Positions 1-7,429 of a stretch of 64,000 bases of DNA are shown here, one piece after another (position 1 is the stretch's first letter; each line of letters begins with the position of its first letter). The DNA is from Arthrobacter celericrescens (GTDB lineage Bacteria; Actinomycetota; Actinomycetes; Actinomycetales; Micrococcaceae), in assembly GCF_003614925.1 (NCBI RefSeq), contig NZ_QYLP01000022.1, forward strand, positions 1 through 64,000, given 5' to 3'. A program made the position numbers and the translations under genes. The notes below the pieces were generated by a model. That model ran no database searches. It saw only the letters and a program-made list of their open reading frames with translations, and had not been told where the DNA came from.

Positions 1-13
1 GGCCAGCGTGAGG

Positions 14-48
14 CGCCCGCCCGGCCATCAGGCCGGGCGGGCGTCTTT
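14..48 (+). terminator. Rho-independent terminator of the gene upstream of the window
   Basis: A perfect 13-bp GC-rich stem (14-26 with 31-43) closes on the loop ATCA and is followed by TCTTT. It presumably ends a transcript that enters from the left. The 193 bases from 49 to 241 hold no convincing gene and form the leader and promoter region of serA. Confidence 0.8.
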
Positions 49-241
49 GTTTGCCGCAGCTTCCGCGCGGCGCCCGGCCCGGCGTGAGTTTGTTCACAAG
101 CAGCCCAAGGCGTGCGTAACATCGACCCCGGGCGCCGGAAACGCCGTCGGGGAACGATATTCTGGGCGGGGTCCGGTTCTCAGGTCCGGGCCACGCATCC
201 GCTCCTTGTCCACAGTCCTGTCCAAAGTAAGGTGCCACCCC

Positions 242-1837
242 GTGTCAGACACGAAGCCCGTCGTCCTCATCGCCGAGGAACTTTCGCCCGCAACGATCGA
301 GGCACTCGGCCCCGACTTCGAAATCCGCCAGGTCGACGGTTCTGACAGGGCCGCGCTGCTGCCGGCCATCGCCGACGTCGACGCCATCCTGGTCCGCTCG
401 GCAACCCAGGTGGACGCGGAAGCGGTTGCCGCCGCCAAGAACCTCAAGGTGATCGCCCGCGCAGGCGTCGGCCTCGACAACGTCGACATCAAGTCCGCCA
501 CCCAGGCCGGTGTCATGGTGGTCAACGCCCCGACGTCGAACATCGTCTCCGCCGCGGAACTCACCGTGGGCCACATCCTCAGCCTGGCCCGCCACATCCC
601 GCAGGCCAGCGCCGCGCTCAAGGGCGGCGAGTGGAAGCGCTCCAAGTACACCGGCATCGAACTCTTCGAGAAGAAGATCGGCATCATCGGCCTCGGCCGC
701 ATCGGCGCCCTCGTGGCCGCCCGCCTGCAGGGCTTCGACACCGAGATCCTGGCGTACGACCCCTACATCACCTCCGCCCGCGCCGCCCAGCTCGGCGTCA
801 AGCTCGTCACCCTCGACGAACTGCTGGAGAACGCCGACTTCATCACCATCCACATGCCCAAGACCCCCGAGACCGTGGGCATGCTCGGCGCCGACGCGTT
901 CCGCAAGATGAAGGAATCCGCGTACGTCATCAATGTCGCCCGCGGCGGCCTGGTGGACGAAGAAGCCCTTTACATCGCCCTGAAGGAAGGCCAGATCGCC
1001 GGCGCCGGCGTCGACGTCTTCTCCAAGGAGCCCAGCACCGACCTGCCGTTCTTCGAACTGGACAACGTTGTGGTCACCCCGCACCTGGGTGCCTCCACCG
1101 ATGAAGCCCAGGAGAAGGCCGGCGTGTCCGTGGCCAAGTCGGTCCGCCTTGCCCTCGCCGGCGAGCTGGTCCCCGACGCCGTGAACGTCGCCGGCGGCGT
1201 CATCGCCCCCGACGTCCGCCCGGGCATCCCGCTGATCGAAAAGCTCGGCCGCATCTTCACCGCCCTGACCCACGATTCCCTGACCCAGATCGACGTAGAG
1301 GTGGCCGGCGAAATCTCCAGCCTGGACGTCAAGGTCCTCGAGCTGGCCGCCCTGAAGGGCGTCTTCGCGGACGTCGTCACCGAGCAGGTCTCCTACGTCA
1401 ACGCCCCGGTGATCGCCGAGCAGCGCGGCATCAACACCCGCTTGATCACGACGGCGGACGCCGAGGACTACCGCAACGTCCTGACCCTGCGCGGCGCCCT
1501 GAGCGACGGTTCCCAGATCTCCGTGGCCGGTACCCTGACCGGGCCCAAGCAGGTCGAGAAGCTCGTCGGTGTCAACGGCTACGACGTCGAAATCCCGATC
1601 ACCGAGCACCTCGTGGTGGTCGCCTACCAGGACCGCCCGGGCGTCATCGGCACCATCGGCCACATCCTGGGCATGAACAACATCAACATCGGCGGCATGC
1701 AGGTTGCCCGCCAGTCCGAAGGCGGCCAGGTCCTCGCCCTGCTGACCATCGACAGCTCGGTCCCGCAGCAGGTCCTTGACGCGATCAAGGCCGGCATCGG
1801 CGCCGACATGGTCCGCGAAGTGGACCTGGAAGACTAA
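242..1837 (+). CDS. serA: D-3-phosphoglycerate dehydrogenase
   Basis: This 531-residue protein should catalyse the first step of serine synthesis, the NAD-dependent oxidation of 3-phosphoglycerate to 3-phosphohydroxypyruvate, in the cytoplasm. The N-terminal half shows the D-2-hydroxyacid dehydrogenase fold, with the nucleotide-binding GLGRIG loop, the NVARGGLVDEEAL segment carrying the catalytic Arg, and HLGAS with the catalytic His. A long intervening domain follows, and the C-terminus has an ACT domain (GVIGTIGHILGMNNINIG), as in the long actinobacterial SerA type that serine inhibits. The GTG at 242 is chosen because homology begins directly after it; the frame is open upstream to position 8, but that part is not conserved-looking. 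Only a weak AAGG precedes the start. It appears monocistronic, with hairpins on both sides. Confidence 0.95.
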   Translation: MSDTKPVVLIAEELSPATIEALGPDFEIRQVDGSDRAALLPAIADVDAILVRSATQVDAEAVAAAKNLKVIARAGVGLDNVDIKSATQAGVMVVNAPTSNIVSAAELTVGHILSLARHIPQASAALKGGEWKRSKYTGIELFEKKIGIIGLGRIGALVAARLQGFDTEILAYDPYITSARAAQLGVKLVTLDELLENADFITIHMPKTPETVGMLGADAFRKMKESAYVINVARGGLVDEEALYIALKEGQIAGAGVDVFSKEPSTDLPFFELDNVVVTPHLGASTDEAQEKAGVSVAKSVRLALAGELVPDAVNVAGGVIAPDVRPGIPLIEKLGRIFTALTHDSLTQIDVEVAGEISSLDVKVLELAALKGVFADVVTEQVSYVNAPVIAEQRGINTRLITTADAEDYRNVLTLRGALSDGSQISVAGTLTGPKQVEKLVGVNGYDVEIPITEHLVVVAYQDRPGVIGTIGHILGMNNINIGGMQVARQSEGGQVLALLTIDSSVPQQVLDAIKAGIGADMVREVDLED

Positions 1838-1906
1838 GCCGCGAGGGTCCCACGCCGAGCGCAGCGAGGCTTGGGAGCGGTTTAGTCGCTAAGCCGCGAG
1901 GGTCCC
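1834..1906. repeat. 18-bp direct repeat straddling the serA stop codon
   Basis: The 18-mer beginning CTAAGCCGCGAGGG occurs at 1834-1851, where it includes the serA TAA stop, and again at 1889-1906. The copies are 55 bases apart. A short imperfect hairpin (TCCCA with TGGGA) lies between them. It looks like a small REP-like element or a local duplication of the gene end. Confidence 0.7.
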
Positions 1907-1933
1907 GGGCCGGCCACGGCCGGCCCGGGACCC
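1900..1933 (+). terminator. Strong hairpin downstream of serA
   Basis: A perfect inverted repeat pairs 1900-1915 with 1918-1933 and is almost entirely G and C. No T-run follows, so termination is probable but not textbook. Its left arm starts inside the second copy of the 18-bp direct repeat. Confidence 0.6.
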
Positions 1934-2146
1934 ATCCGCTAGTACTGGGAAACATGGGGTACGCGCCGGAGCCAAGCGGCTTTGGCGCGCAGCAGTGGCC
2001 GGTCTGCATACAATGGCTTGGTCCGTCTTTCGGATCCGGCGGCAGGCCGGCCACTACTTTTCGCAAACCAAACGCAGGACAACGCTGCCTGCTGCGCACT
2101 GCCCCTGCGTGTGTGCGCCCGCAATCCAGGTCTCAGGGAGAGCCGA
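1934..2146 (+). promoter_or_regulatory. Leader and promoter region of the FtsX exporter operon
   Basis: No gene is visible in these 213 bases. A good -10-like hexamer TACAAT lies at 2009-2014, but the nearest -35-like TTGGCG (1982-1987) is 21 bases away, too far for an ideal promoter. The ribosome-binding sequence AGGGAG at 2135-2140 sets the start of the next gene. Confidence 0.35.
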
Positions 2147-4942
2147 ATGAACGCCGTCCAGAGGTTCATCAGAAGCCGAGTGCTCCTGTTGACTTCGGCC
2201 ATCTTGATCGTCGCCATGTGCATGTCCGTCTTCATCCAAAGCCAATCCCAGGCGGCCCTCAACCGCACCGTGGACGAAAATTCCCGGGGCCTGTACGACA
2301 TCCTCGTCCAGGCCAAGGGTTCCAAGGATGGAAAGGCGATGATCCAGCCGGAAATCGCCACCGGACAGGGCGGAATCAGCTTCGAGCAGCTGGAGAAGAT
2401 CCGTGCCCTGTCGGGCACGTCGGTGGCTGCCCCGATCAGCCTCGTCTCCCGCGTCATCCAGAATCTGGAGGCGCCGAAGCTGGACGCCATGGACTACCTC
2501 GGCTACAACTCCGGCCTGGCCGGTGGAGCAACCGCCGGTGACCCCACGGGCACGGATGCCAAGAAGTGGCCCGCACCCGAGTCCGTGCTGCCGGAGAATG
2601 CCACGAAATACCGACTCACCGCCACCGCGGTCAGCTCCGACGGCGTGTCCGAACAGACCCTCTTCAAGACCAGCGCCGAAGGCACCCTCGGCAAGGCGAA
2701 GGTCGTCGAAGAAACCACCGCTGGCGGCAAGAGCATCCGCATCACCGGCCCGGACGGTGAAACCGGCATCAAGTTCCCGTCCCCGGCCGGCGGCTCCGAC
2801 CACAACCTGTTCAACCTCTCGGTCTCCCTGCCCATGGCGCCGGAAGTGACCGAGTCCGTCGTCGCCGTCGACCCCGCCTCCGAACGCGCCCTGCTGGGCA
2901 CCGCCGGCGACTTCCTGGCACCGCTCGAAAAGGCACCGCCGGCAGATGCCCGCAACGCCGGTGCGATCGGCCGCTACTTCGAAGAGCTGTTCACGAAGGC
3001 CCCCACCGAGCAGGAGCTTGAGGAAGGCCCGGACTTCCTCGGTGTCAAGCTCAAGTACTGGGCGCCCCTGATGACCCAGTACCAGCAGGCCAAGCTAGCC
3101 GGCCAGCTCACCGATGACTCCCAGGCGATCCCGCTGATCGTCCGCAAGGGCACCTCCCTGGACCTGAAGTACTCGGTCAAGATCGAGGAAGTCGACGACG
3201 CCGGCAACGTCGTCAAGGATGTCGGCACCGTTTCGCGGTCCCTCGACAAGGACTACCTGCCGTTCGTTTCCCGCTCGCCGTTCACCCTGGCATGGCCGGG
3301 TTCCACTGACCACAGCCAGCTCCTGGGCAACACCGGCAACTTCAGCCAAGGCCTGTACCAGCCCGCGCAGTGGAGCACCGACTTCGCCGCCGCCCCCAAG
3401 TACAAGGACGGCGAAACCGCCGCCAACGGCTCGCTCAACAAGTCCGCGACGCCGGGGGAGTGGGTCACCGTGAACCGCCTCCCGGAGAAGTCCCTGCGCG
3501 GTGAGCCCGTGGACCAGACACAGCGCCAGCCGGCCGACGAGCGCTCCTACCGTGACAGCCTCGCCACCGGGAACACCCCGGCCACCCCGCTTCCGATGGT
3601 CTACGGCACCTTCGACCCCGCCGAGGTCCAGGCCGCGGCGGGCGACGTCAACAAGCTGCCCCTCGGCGGTTACGACCCCGCACCGATGACGCTCGAAAAG
3701 GACGCCGGCGGCAAGGATGCCGACAAGGGCCTCAAGCCGTCCCTGAGCGCCACCGGCCTCGTCAGCCAGTCCGCCGGTGCCATCACCGACTACTACGGCC
3801 TGGCCGCCGCCCGCGGCTATGACAGCAACGCCGACGTTATCGACGCCGTCCGTGTCCGGGCCGACGCTTCGGGCAACTGGAAGCAGGCCCAGCCGGAGGT
3901 GGAGAAGCTCGCCGCCGAGATCCGCGAGATGGGCCTGGAAGCCACCGTCGTGGCCGGTTCCGCCCGTGAAGACGTCAGCATCTTCGTCCCGGGATACTCC
4001 AAGGACGACGCCGGCAAGGAATCCGCCCTCGGCACCGTCGCCCAGTCCTGGGTCCGCCAGGACGCCGCCGACGCCGTGTCCGGGTCCTTGACCGGCACCA
4101 ACATCACCCTGCTGTTCCTGACCCTCTGCGGCGCCACCCTGCTGACCGCGGCCTCCACCGTCAGCTACATCCGACAGCGCCGCAGCCAGGCCGGCATCCT
4201 GCGGGCCATGGGCTGGACGCAGGGCAGGATCCGCCGCTGGGTGCTTGAGGAATTCGGCATCGGCGCTACCGTGCTGGCCGTCGCCGGACTGGCGCTGAGC
4301 CTGCTGAGCTGGAACCTCGCCACCGTGATCGTGTCCGTCTCGGTCCTGGTCATCTACTGCGCAGCCGCCTACATCGCCGCCCTCATGCTGCGCCACCGCC
4401 ACGAGGTGGACCAGGAACCGCAGCACGACGAGCGCCTGCTGCCGGTCGACTCCGCCCTGTCTTTCGCCTACCGGCAGGTGGTCACCAACCGCTTCAACTC
4501 CGCGGCACTGGCCGTGGCGGTCGGCGTGTTCGGTGCCGCCGTCGGCGCCCTCATCGCGCTGCTGATCGACATTCCGCGGGCCGCCGGCGCCAGCGCGCTC
4601 AGCGGCCTCGCCGCCGCGAGCGTCGCCCTGCCCAGCGTGATCATGGCGGTCACGGGCGTGTTGGTGGGCCTGCTCCTGACGCTGGTGACCGCCCGCTTCG
4701 AACTGCAGGCCAAGCGCCAGTACCTGTCCACCCTCGAAGCCATGGGCTGGAACCCCGACATGCTCGGCCACGTGCGCTTCTTCGAGAACGCCCTCGTGGG
4801 AACGGTGGCCGTGATCCTCGGCGTCGTCGGGGCCCTTGCCCTGGGCCTCATCCTTGCCCCCTATGCCGCCCTGTGGGCGGCCCTGGCCGGCTTGCTGGCC
4901 GTCATCTGCTGGATTCCCATTGCAACGAAAGTGGTCAAATGA
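2147..4942 (+). CDS. FtsX-like ABC exporter permease with a very large extracytoplasmic domain
   Basis: This 931-residue membrane protein pairs with the ATPase encoded immediately downstream, with which it overlaps by four bases (ATGA). One N-terminal membrane helix (about residues 12-32) is followed by roughly 600 mostly hydrophilic residues that should lie outside the cell. After them come an FtsX-type helix group (ITLLFLTLCGATLL onward), a cytoplasmic loop, and a second FtsX-type group at the C-terminus. The ATG at 2147 follows a clear AGGGAG; upstream in-frame sequence is not protein-like. The family (type VII, MacB/FtsX/LolC-like) couples ATP hydrolysis to work outside the membrane, for example lipoprotein or peptide extrusion or hydrolase activation. 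The substrate cannot be read from the sequence. Confidence 0.85.
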   Translation: MNAVQRFIRSRVLLLTSAILIVAMCMSVFIQSQSQAALNRTVDENSRGLYDILVQAKGSKDGKAMIQPEIATGQGGISFEQLEKIRALSGTSVAAPISLVSRVIQNLEAPKLDAMDYLGYNSGLAGGATAGDPTGTDAKKWPAPESVLPENATKYRLTATAVSSDGVSEQTLFKTSAEGTLGKAKVVEETTAGGKSIRITGPDGETGIKFPSPAGGSDHNLFNLSVSLPMAPEVTESVVAVDPASERALLGTAGDFLAPLEKAPPADARNAGAIGRYFEELFTKAPTEQELEEGPDFLGVKLKYWAPLMTQYQQAKLAGQLTDDSQAIPLIVRKGTSLDLKYSVKIEEVDDAGNVVKDVGTVSRSLDKDYLPFVSRSPFTLAWPGSTDHSQLLGNTGNFSQGLYQPAQWSTDFAAAPKYKDGETAANGSLNKSATPGEWVTVNRLPEKSLRGEPVDQTQRQPADERSYRDSLATGNTPATPLPMVYGTFDPAEVQAAAGDVNKLPLGGYDPAPMTLEKDAGGKDADKGLKPSLSATGLVSQSAGAITDYYGLAAARGYDSNADVIDAVRVRADASGNWKQAQPEVEKLAAEIREMGLEATVVAGSAREDVSIFVPGYSKDDAGKESALGTVAQSWVRQDAADAVSGSLTGTNITLLFLTLCGATLLTAASTVSYIRQRRSQAGILRAMGWTQGRIRRWVLEEFGIGATVLAVAGLALSLLSWNLATVIVSVSVLVIYCAAAYIAALMLRHRHEVDQEPQHDERLLPVDSALSFAYRQVVTNRFNSAALAVAVGVFGAAVGALIALLIDIPRAAGASALSGLAAASVALPSVIMAVTGVLVGLLLTLVTARFELQAKRQYLSTLEAMGWNPDMLGHVRFFENALVGTVAVILGVVGALALGLILAPYAALWAALAGLLAVICWIPIATKVVK

Positions 4943-5706
4943 CTGAGAATCTCCACAACGATCCGCAAACGGCGTTCGACACCGTCCAGGTATCCGCCGG
5001 GGATCCGCTGCAGACCCGTGCCAACACCATCGTCAAGTCGGCGGACCACGCCACGCCCCTGGAACTGAACCGGATCACCATCCGCTACGGCGGTGACAAG
5101 GGCGGCGCCGAGCCCGTCACCGTCGTCGAGGACTTCTCGCTGACCCTGCACGCCGGCGAGATGCACTGCGTCGCCGGCCGAAGCGGCTCCGGCAAGACCA
5201 GCATCCTCACCGTCGGCGCCGGCCTGACCCTTCCGACGGCGGGCCGCGTGCTGTGGGAGGGCCAGTCCTTGGAAACCATGGGCGACGACGAGATCGCCGA
5301 CCGCCGACGTGCGCTGATCGGCTACGTGGACCAGGGCGGCGCCCTGATCGACGGCATGAGCGCCCTGGAGAACGTGCTCCTCCCGGCCGTGCCCGACGGC
5401 GAGGTGGAACAGCGCACCGAGATGGCGAAGGACCTGCTGGACCTGGTTGGCTTGGGCCGGCGCATGCGGCACCGCCCGGCGCAGCTCTCCGGCGGTGAAC
5501 GGCAGCGCGTGGCGATCGCCCGGGCCCTGATCCTGGGCACCCGCGTCCTGGTGGTGGACGAACCCACCGCCAGCCTGGACCGCGCCTCCGCCAACAAGAT
5601 CATCGGCATCCTCAAGGACACCAGCACCGACGGCATCGCCGTGCTGGTCGCCTCGCACGACCACGAGCTCGTGCGCCTCAGCGACACCCTGACTGAGCTG
5701 AACTGA
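4939..5706 (+). CDS. ABC transporter ATP-binding protein partner of the FtsX-like permease
   Basis: This 255-residue protein is the ATPase subunit of the preceding permease. The Walker A motif GRSGSGKTS is near residues 80-88, followed by the signature LSGGERQ, Walker B VLVVDEPTAS and the H-loop ASHDHE. About 35 residues precede the usual start of the domain. The start ATG overlaps the permease stop codon, which implies translational coupling. The LolD/MacB-like subfamily is the most likely assignment. The stop codon lies within a 14-bp tandem duplication, so the last residues may have been reshaped recently. Confidence 0.9.
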   Translation: MTENLHNDPQTAFDTVQVSAGDPLQTRANTIVKSADHATPLELNRITIRYGGDKGGAEPVTVVEDFSLTLHAGEMHCVAGRSGSGKTSILTVGAGLTLPTAGRVLWEGQSLETMGDDEIADRRRALIGYVDQGGALIDGMSALENVLLPAVPDGEVEQRTEMAKDLLDLVGLGRRMRHRPAQLSGGERQRVAIARALILGTRVLVVDEPTASLDRASANKIIGILKDTSTDGIAVLVASHDHELVRLSDTLTELN

Positions 5707-5717
5707 CTGAGCTGAAC
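5690..5717. repeat. 14-bp tandem duplication at the stop codon of the ABC ATPase
   Basis: TGACTGAGCTGAAC is present twice without interruption, at 5690-5703 and 5704-5717. The first copy encodes the C-terminal end of the ATPase and the second begins with its TGA stop. This fits replication slippage. Confidence 0.85.
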
Positions 5718-5728
5718 TGATTGACCCT

Positions 5729-5756
5729 GACGGCCGCCCTGCCCGGGGCGGCCGTC
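5729..5756 (+). terminator. Hairpin terminator after the ABC exporter operon
   Basis: An 11-bp GC-rich stem pairs 5729-5739 with 5746-5756 around a six-base loop. No T-run follows. Its position between the exporter operon and metG supports a terminator role. Confidence 0.6.
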
Positions 5757-5797
5757 GCCGAACCCCAGCCGTCACCGAAAAAAGGTACCTTTCTAGA

Positions 5798-7357
5798 GTG
5801 AGCCCCGCAGAAAAGCCCCCGTTCTACATCACCACGGCCATCAGCTACCCCAACGGCGCCCCGCACATCGGGCACGCCTACGAGTTCGTTGCTGCTGATG
5901 CCATGGCGCGCTTCAAGCGCCTGGACGGCCACGAGGTGTTCTACATGTCGGGGACGGACGAGCACGGGCTCAAGGTCCAGCAGACCGCTGACAAGGAAGG
6001 CATCACGGCCAAGGAACTGGTGGACCGCAACTCCGCCGCGTTCCGCGAAGTCCACGACCTGGTGGGCAGCTCCTACGACCGCTTCATCCGCACCACGGAC
6101 GCCGACCACTACGCGGCGAGCCAGGCCATTTGGAAGAAGATGGAAGCCAACGGCGACATCTACCTGTCCAAGTACGAAGGCTGGTACTCCGTCCGCGACG
6201 AGGCCTACTACGGCGAGGACGAGACGGTCGTCAAGGACGACGGCGTGCGCTACTCGAAAGAGACGGACACCGAGGTCACCTGGACCGCCGAGGAGAGCTA
6301 CTTCTTCCGGCTGTCCGCCTACCAGGACAAGCTGCTGGCCCTGTACGAGGCCCAGCCCGAGTTCGGCGCCCCCGGCTACCGCTTCAACGAGGTCATCAGC
6401 TTCGTCAAGCGCGGCCTCGAGGACCTGTCCATCAGCCGCACCACCTTCGACTGGGGCGTGCCGGTGCCCGGCGACCCCAAGCACGTCATGTACGTCTGGG
6501 TGGACGCCCTCACCAACTACCTCACCGGTGCCGGCTACCCGGACGTTGACTCCGAGTCGTTCAGGAAGTTCTGGCCGGCCGACGTGCACGTGATCGGCAA
6601 GGACATCTCCCGCTTCCACGCGATCTACTGGCCCGCCTTCCTGATGAGCGCCGGGCTGGAACTGCCCAAGCGCGTCATGATCCACGGCTTCCTGCAGAAC
6701 AACGGCGTGAAGATGTCCAAGTCCCTGGGCAACGTGGTGGCCCCGGCCGACTTCATCGCCCAGTACGGCGTGGACCAGATGCGTTTCTTCTTCCTGCGCG
6801 AAGTGCCCTTCGGCGCCGATGGCAGCTACAACCACGAGGCGATCGTGGGCCGCATGAACGCGGACCTCGCCAACAATTTCGGCAACCTGGCGCAGCGTTC
6901 GCTGTCCATGGTGGCAAAGAACTGCGAGGGCAAGGTGCCCGTCCCCGGCGAATTCACCGCCGAGGACACCGCGCTGCTGGAGAAGGCAGGGGCGCTGCTG
7001 GACACCGCCCGTGCCGCCTTCGAGAAGCAGGAATTCTCCCGCGCCCTCGAAGCGATCTGGGGCGTGCTGGGCGACACCAACGCCTACTTCGCCGAGCAGG
7101 CCCCCTGGGTGCTGCGCAAGACCGACACCGCACGCATGAACACGGTCCTCTACGTCACCCTCGAGGTGGTCCGGATCGTGGCGATCCTCGCCCAGCCGGT
7201 CATGCCGGCCTCGTCGGCGAAGCTCCTTGAGGTGCTCGGCCAGCCCGAAGGCGAGGCCCGCCAGTTCGCCGCCATCGGCACCCCGATCGTCGCCGGGACG
7301 GAACTTCCCGCCCCCGCCCCGGTCTTCCCGCGCTACGAAGAGCCCGCAGACGCCTAG
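5798..7357 (+). CDS. metG: Methionyl-tRNA synthetase
   Basis: This 519-residue class I synthetase charges initiator and elongator tRNA-Met in the cytoplasm. The HIGH motif is seen in [12 protein letters not shown] near the N-terminus and the KMSKS loop near residue 305 ([10 protein letters not shown]). The length fits the short bacterial form without a C-terminal tRNA-binding dimerisation domain. The GTG at 5798 is preceded by an AAAAAAGG stretch and matches the usual N-terminus. It is flanked by terminator-like hairpins and looks monocistronic. Confidence 0.97.
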   Translation: MSPAEKPPFYITTAISYPNGAPHIGHAYEFVAADAMARFKRLDGHEVFYMSGTDEHGLKVQQTADKEGITAKELVDRNSAAFREVHDLVGSSYDRFIRTTDADHYAASQAIWKKMEANGDIYLSKYEGWYSVRDEAYYGEDETVVKDDGVRYSKETDTEVTWTAEESYFFRLSAYQDKLLALYEAQPEFGAPGYRFNEVISFVKRGLEDLSISRTTFDWGVPVPGDPKHVMYVWVDALTNYLTGAGYPDVDSESFRKFWPADVHVIGKDISRFHAIYWPAFLMSAGLELPKRVMIHGFLQNNGVKMSKSLGNVVAPADFIAQYGVDQMRFFFLREVPFGADGSYNHEAIVGRMNADLANNFGNLAQRSLSMVAKNCEGKVPVPGEFTAEDTALLEKAGALLDTARAAFEKQEFSRALEAIWGVLGDTNAYFAEQAPWVLRKTDTARMNTVLYVTLEVVRIVAILAQPVMPASSAKLLEVLGQPEGEARQFAAIGTPIVAGTELPAPAPVFPRYEEPADA

Positions 7358-7377
7358 GCAGCAAGCAACGCGAAGAA

Positions 7378-7416
7378 CCCCTCCTTCCCGGAAGATGACC
7401 GGGAACGAGGGGATCT
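7378..7416. terminator. Bidirectional terminator between metG and the convergent ABC operon
   Basis: A 14-bp stem with one mismatch pairs 7378-7391 with 7399-7412 around a seven-base loop. TCTTTT follows on the plus strand, and an A-rich stretch (AAGAA) precedes it, giving a T-rich tail on the minus strand. It should stop both converging transcripts. Confidence 0.8.
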
Positions 7417-7429
7417 TTTCATCGGAGGC

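Noticed and set aside
245-1663. A 472-codon minus-strand open frame within serA
   Set aside because: It is the complement of a well-supported serA and has low-complexity composition.
3095-4771. A 558-codon minus-strand open frame opposite the FtsX permease
   Set aside because: Composition (Gly, His, Gln, Asp rich, no hydrophobic pattern) is typical of antisense reading of a high-GC membrane protein.
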